This document shows positions 46,967 through 49,214 of a DNA stretch of 49,214 nucleotides, piece after piece (position 1 is the first letter of the stretch; each line of letters opens with the position of its first letter). Source of the DNA: JAAZNO01 sp964508025 (GTDB taxonomy: Bacteria > Chloroflexota > Anaerolineae > B4-G1 > SLSP01). Location: assembly GCA_964508025.1 (NCBI GenBank), contig CAZDSF010000020.1, positions 1 through 49,214 of the forward strand. Direction: 5' to 3'. Below the pieces are notes generated by a model. The model was not told the DNA's origin. It did no database searches and worked only from the letters and a program-made list of their open reading frames with translations. A program made the position numbers and the translations under genes.

Positions 46967-48073
46967 ATGGACGCTTTTGCATTTATCATTCATCCTATAG
47001 AGCCGAAACGCGATGTCACGCGCAAGTACCCGCTGCTGGGGCGGGTATTGCCAACGCCTGCTATTGATTTTTTCTCGCGCTTTTGGCCGCCAGTGTACAT
47101 TTCGCATGTGACCGGGGTGCGCTCTGCGGCGACGGGCAAGGAAATTGAAGGCTGGCTGATTGCCGTCCCGTATACGGCGCAGCGCATGTTGCGGTTGCCG
47201 CCGGCGGAAGTGTATCGCAAGATCATCGCTGCGGGGCGGATGGCAGAGCGCTTGGGCGCGAAGATTCTGGGGCTGGGTGCATATACCTCGGTGGTGGGGG
47301 ATGGAGGCGTGACGATTGCGCGCGCGCTGGATATTCCCGTAACATCGGGGGATAGTTACACGGCGGCGTTGGCTGCAAGTGCGACTTTGGAAGCCTTGCG
47401 GCGGATGGATTACACGCCCGCGGAAGTCACATTGGCTGTGGTAGGTGCAACTGGCGCTATCGGCGGGGTGGTCGCGCAGAGTCTCGCCCGCGATGTGGGG
47501 GCTTTGCTGTTGGTAGGGCGAGAACGCCAGCGTCTTGAGTCTGCTGCGGAAAGCTTGCGGGCAAGCGGCGCACGCGAAGTACGCCTGTCTACGGACGTCG
47601 CTGATATTCGACAGGCTGAAGCCGTCATCACCGTGACCAGCGCCGGGGGAAACCTGGTGCGCCCGGAGTATCTGCGTTCGGGGGCGGTGGTCTGCGATGT
47701 TTCGCGCCCCCGCGATGTATCGTGGCAGGTGGCGCAGGCGCGCGATGATGTGCTTGTTTTCGATGGGGGGTTGGTGCAGACGCCTGGCGCAGTGGATTTT
47801 GGCTTCAATTATGGCCCCCCGCCAGCGTTGACTTTTGGGTGCATTGCTGAAACGATGACGTTGGCCCTTGAAGGGCGTTTTGAGGATTATACACTGGGGA
47901 AAGATCTGGCGCTCTCGCAGGTGCAGGAAATTGATGCACTGGCTGCCAAGCATGGCTTCAAGTTAGCGGCGTTACGCAGTTTTGAGCACGAGCTACAAGA
48001 AGCCACTATTGCGCGTATCAAAACCAAAGCGCGTAACATCTCGGCATCAGTAAAGGCGGACCACAACCGATAG
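46967..48073 (+). CDS. acyl-ACP reductase (AAR)-like protein
   Basis: A 368-aa protein resembling cyanobacterial long-chain acyl-ACP reductase, which makes fatty aldehydes from acyl-ACP. Shared features: HVTGVRSAATGKEIEGWLI, KILGLGAYTSVVGDGG, the NADPH loop GATGAIGG (160-167), and the catalytic Cys292 in FGCIAETMTLALEG, matching the F-x-C-F/I-A-E-S/T-M motif. LAAKHGFKL closes the family pattern. No aldehyde-deformylating oxygenase gene is adjacent, so the aldehyde may go elsewhere. Weak ribosome site; ATG 46967 is 14 nt after the previous stop. Confidence 0.82.
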   Translation: MDAFAFIIHPIEPKRDVTRKYPLLGRVLPTPAIDFFSRFWPPVYISHVTGVRSAATGKEIEGWLIAVPYTAQRMLRLPPAEVYRKIIAAGRMAERLGAKILGLGAYTSVVGDGGVTIARALDIPVTSGDSYTAALAASATLEALRRMDYTPAEVTLAVVGATGAIGGVVAQSLARDVGALLLVGRERQRLESAAESLRASGAREVRLSTDVADIRQAEAVITVTSAGGNLVRPEYLRSGAVVCDVSRPRDVSWQVAQARDDVLVFDGGLVQTPGAVDFGFNYGPPPALTFGCIAETMTLALEGRFEDYTLGKDLALSQVQEIDALAAKHGFKLAALRSFEHELQEATIARIKTKARNISASVKADHNR

Positions 48074-48098
48074 AGGGCCAGCGGACAGGAGGTAGGGA

Positions 48099-48992
48099 AT
48101 GAGTGAGGGTCGTATCCTGGTTGTAGAAGATGATTTCGACATCTCCAACATGCTACAGCTATATTTCAAGTCGTTGCAGTACGAGGTGCATATCGCGCCG
48201 CGCGGCAAAGAAGCGCTGGAAGTGACGCGACAGCTCTTGCCTAACGTGATCGTGTTGGATATCATGTTGCCCGATATTGACGGTTACGAGGTTTGCCGCC
48301 AGCTCCGCACCAATCTGCGTACCAGCCATATCCCCATTCTGTTTCTCACGCAGAAGGATGAGCGCAGCGATAAGATCCACGGCTTGGAGCTGGGCGCCGA
48401 TGATTACATCACCAAGCCCTTCGATGTGGAGGAATTGCGTTTGCGGGTGCGTAACACCATCAAGCGCGCTGAGATTGAGAGCTTGACCAGCCCCACGACC
48501 GGGTTGCCCAGTGGTCGGCTTATCGAGCAGCAGTTGCGGCAACTGCTGCGATTGGCCGATTGGGGCATTCTCTATATTGGCATCACCGGTTTGGATGCTT
48601 TCAATGAGGTTTACGGTTTTGTCGCCGGCGAGGAGGTGTTGCGTTTCACGGCCCTGGTGCTGAGCGAAACGGTAGAGCGCTTGGGGTATGCGGAGGATTT
48701 CATTGGGCACATTGGCGGCGATAACTTCATTGTTATTACCCGCAAGGCGTTGATGGCGCAACTCAAAGCCGAATTGGAACGGCGCTTTGAGGATAGCGTG
48801 GGCACACATTACGATTTTATGACGCGCATGCAGGGTTATCTGGTGGTGCGCGATGGCGACGGCGAGGAGACGCATGTGCCGTTGATGCGCTTGCAAATCG
48901 GGACGTTGTCGGCGGATGAAGGTCCCTTCACGGATATTCGAGAGGTTACGGAAGCTGCGGCTGAGGCGCGCCGGCGGGCACGGAAAGCCTGA
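48099..48992 (+). CDS. response regulator with degenerate GGDEF domain
   Basis: A 297-aa protein. Residues 1-120 are a receiver domain with acidic pair Asp11-Asp12, phosphoacceptor Asp54 (IVLDIMLPD) and Lys106 (ITKPF). Residues ~130-285 look like a diguanylate-cyclase-derived domain with IGGDNFIVI in place of GGDEF, so it is probably inactive as a cyclase and may bind or sense. AGGAGG precedes the ATG at 48099. A cognate kinase is not in the window. Confidence 0.88.
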   Translation: MSEGRILVVEDDFDISNMLQLYFKSLQYEVHIAPRGKEALEVTRQLLPNVIVLDIMLPDIDGYEVCRQLRTNLRTSHIPILFLTQKDERSDKIHGLELGADDYITKPFDVEELRLRVRNTIKRAEIESLTSPTTGLPSGRLIEQQLRQLLRLADWGILYIGITGLDAFNEVYGFVAGEEVLRFTALVLSETVERLGYAEDFIGHIGGDNFIVITRKALMAQLKAELERRFEDSVGTHYDFMTRMQGYLVVRDGDGEETHVPLMRLQIGTLSADEGPFTDIREVTEAAAEARRRARKA

Positions 48993-49093
48993 TTTTTCAT
49001 CTGCGGGTGGGCGCAGAAGGTGGTTTTTGCGATTATTGTTTTGCTAGTCGTTGGCCGATCTGATGGGGAATTTATCTAGGTCCTGAGTGCAAA

Positions 49094-49214
49094 ATGCGAG
49101 AGCGGTTGATTTCTCTTCAATCCGGATGGGTTGCAGTAGTTTTGAGCGGGGCGTTGGCGCTGGTGTTGCTGTACGCCGGCGTCGCGCCGTTGGCATTGTA
49201 TTTGCTGGTAGCGC
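49094..49214 (+). CDS. start of a membrane protein, cut by the window edge
   Basis: The frame from ATG 49094 reads MRERLISLQSGWVAVVLSGA and then Leu/Ala/Val-rich residues to the window edge, one or two hydrophobic segments. No stop before the edge. Only a weak ribosome site (AGG at 49078-49080) is present. Last visible gene of the same strand run. Confidence 0.5.
   Translation, partial: MRERLISLQSGWVAVVLSGALALVLLYAGVAPLALYLLVA

Noticed and set aside
1..49214. tRNA, rRNA or insertion sequences
   Set aside because: No cloverleaf, rRNA motif or transposase was recognised in any spacer or frame by reading; a covariance-model search was not possible.

Overview
The window is about 49 kb of GC-rich, gene-dense bacterial DNA. 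It contains three assembly gaps: 100 N at 5029-5128, 10 N at 33107-33116 and 100 N at 37492-37591, so it is probably a draft or metagenomic scaffold. Gene content fits a Chloroflexota bacterium, probably Anaerolineae-like. The clues are an archaeal-style mevalonate cluster (thiolase, HMG-CoA synthase, DUF35 protein) combined with a class II HMG-CoA reductase, a ferredoxin-dependent 2-oxoacid oxidoreductase, a sodium-pump decarboxylase, a MenG/UbiE methyltransferase, and a PATAN protein paired with a small GTPase. This placement is an inference; there is no rRNA or marker tree here.

Layout. 1-2830: fructan/sucrose use (GH32 hydrolase, ROK fructokinase). 3018-4918: RluB, cytidylate kinase, a small helical protein. 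4940-7276: accessory island with a beta-class DNA methyltransferase, a broken ORF and a MntA/HepT pair. 7305-11894: dihydrolipoyl dehydrogenase, PyrK-like and PyrD-like proteins, a membrane protein, UbiE/MenG. 12032-16471: biotin-dependent, sodium-translocating acyl-CoA decarboxylase operon with an embedded GNAT gene. 16619-19242: four-subunit 2-oxoacid:ferredoxin oxidoreductase. 19390-24336: patatin-like phospholipase, MFS exporter, a membrane-fused subtilase. 24419-24852: HicBA. 24970-28743: an Fe-S protein and an MrfA/Hrq1-like helicase carrying an HNH insert. 28721-31634: an AT-richer restriction-modification island with a NotI-family endonuclease and a zinc-ribbon methyltransferase. 31767-36467: cupin, ABC transporter, dGTPase, membrane protein, SDR. 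36536-40549 (minus): upper mevalonate operon. 40808-42646: recN. 42728 to the end: a tight operon of PATAN protein, small GTPase, alpha/beta hydrolase, V4R protein, left-handed beta-helix protein, acyl-ACP-reductase-like enzyme and a REC-degenerate GGDEF protein.

The most unusual signal is not a gene. Many intergenic spaces hold degenerate tandem repeats with a strict 7-bp period, in several sequence families. One family, a CU-rich heptad run followed by a strong Shine-Dalgarno, forms the 5' leader of at least six unrelated genes and always points with the gene. The second candidate for an undescribed system is the operon at 42728-49214. Three genes also seem to have a -10 box 6-7 nt before the ATG, suggesting leaderless transcripts.
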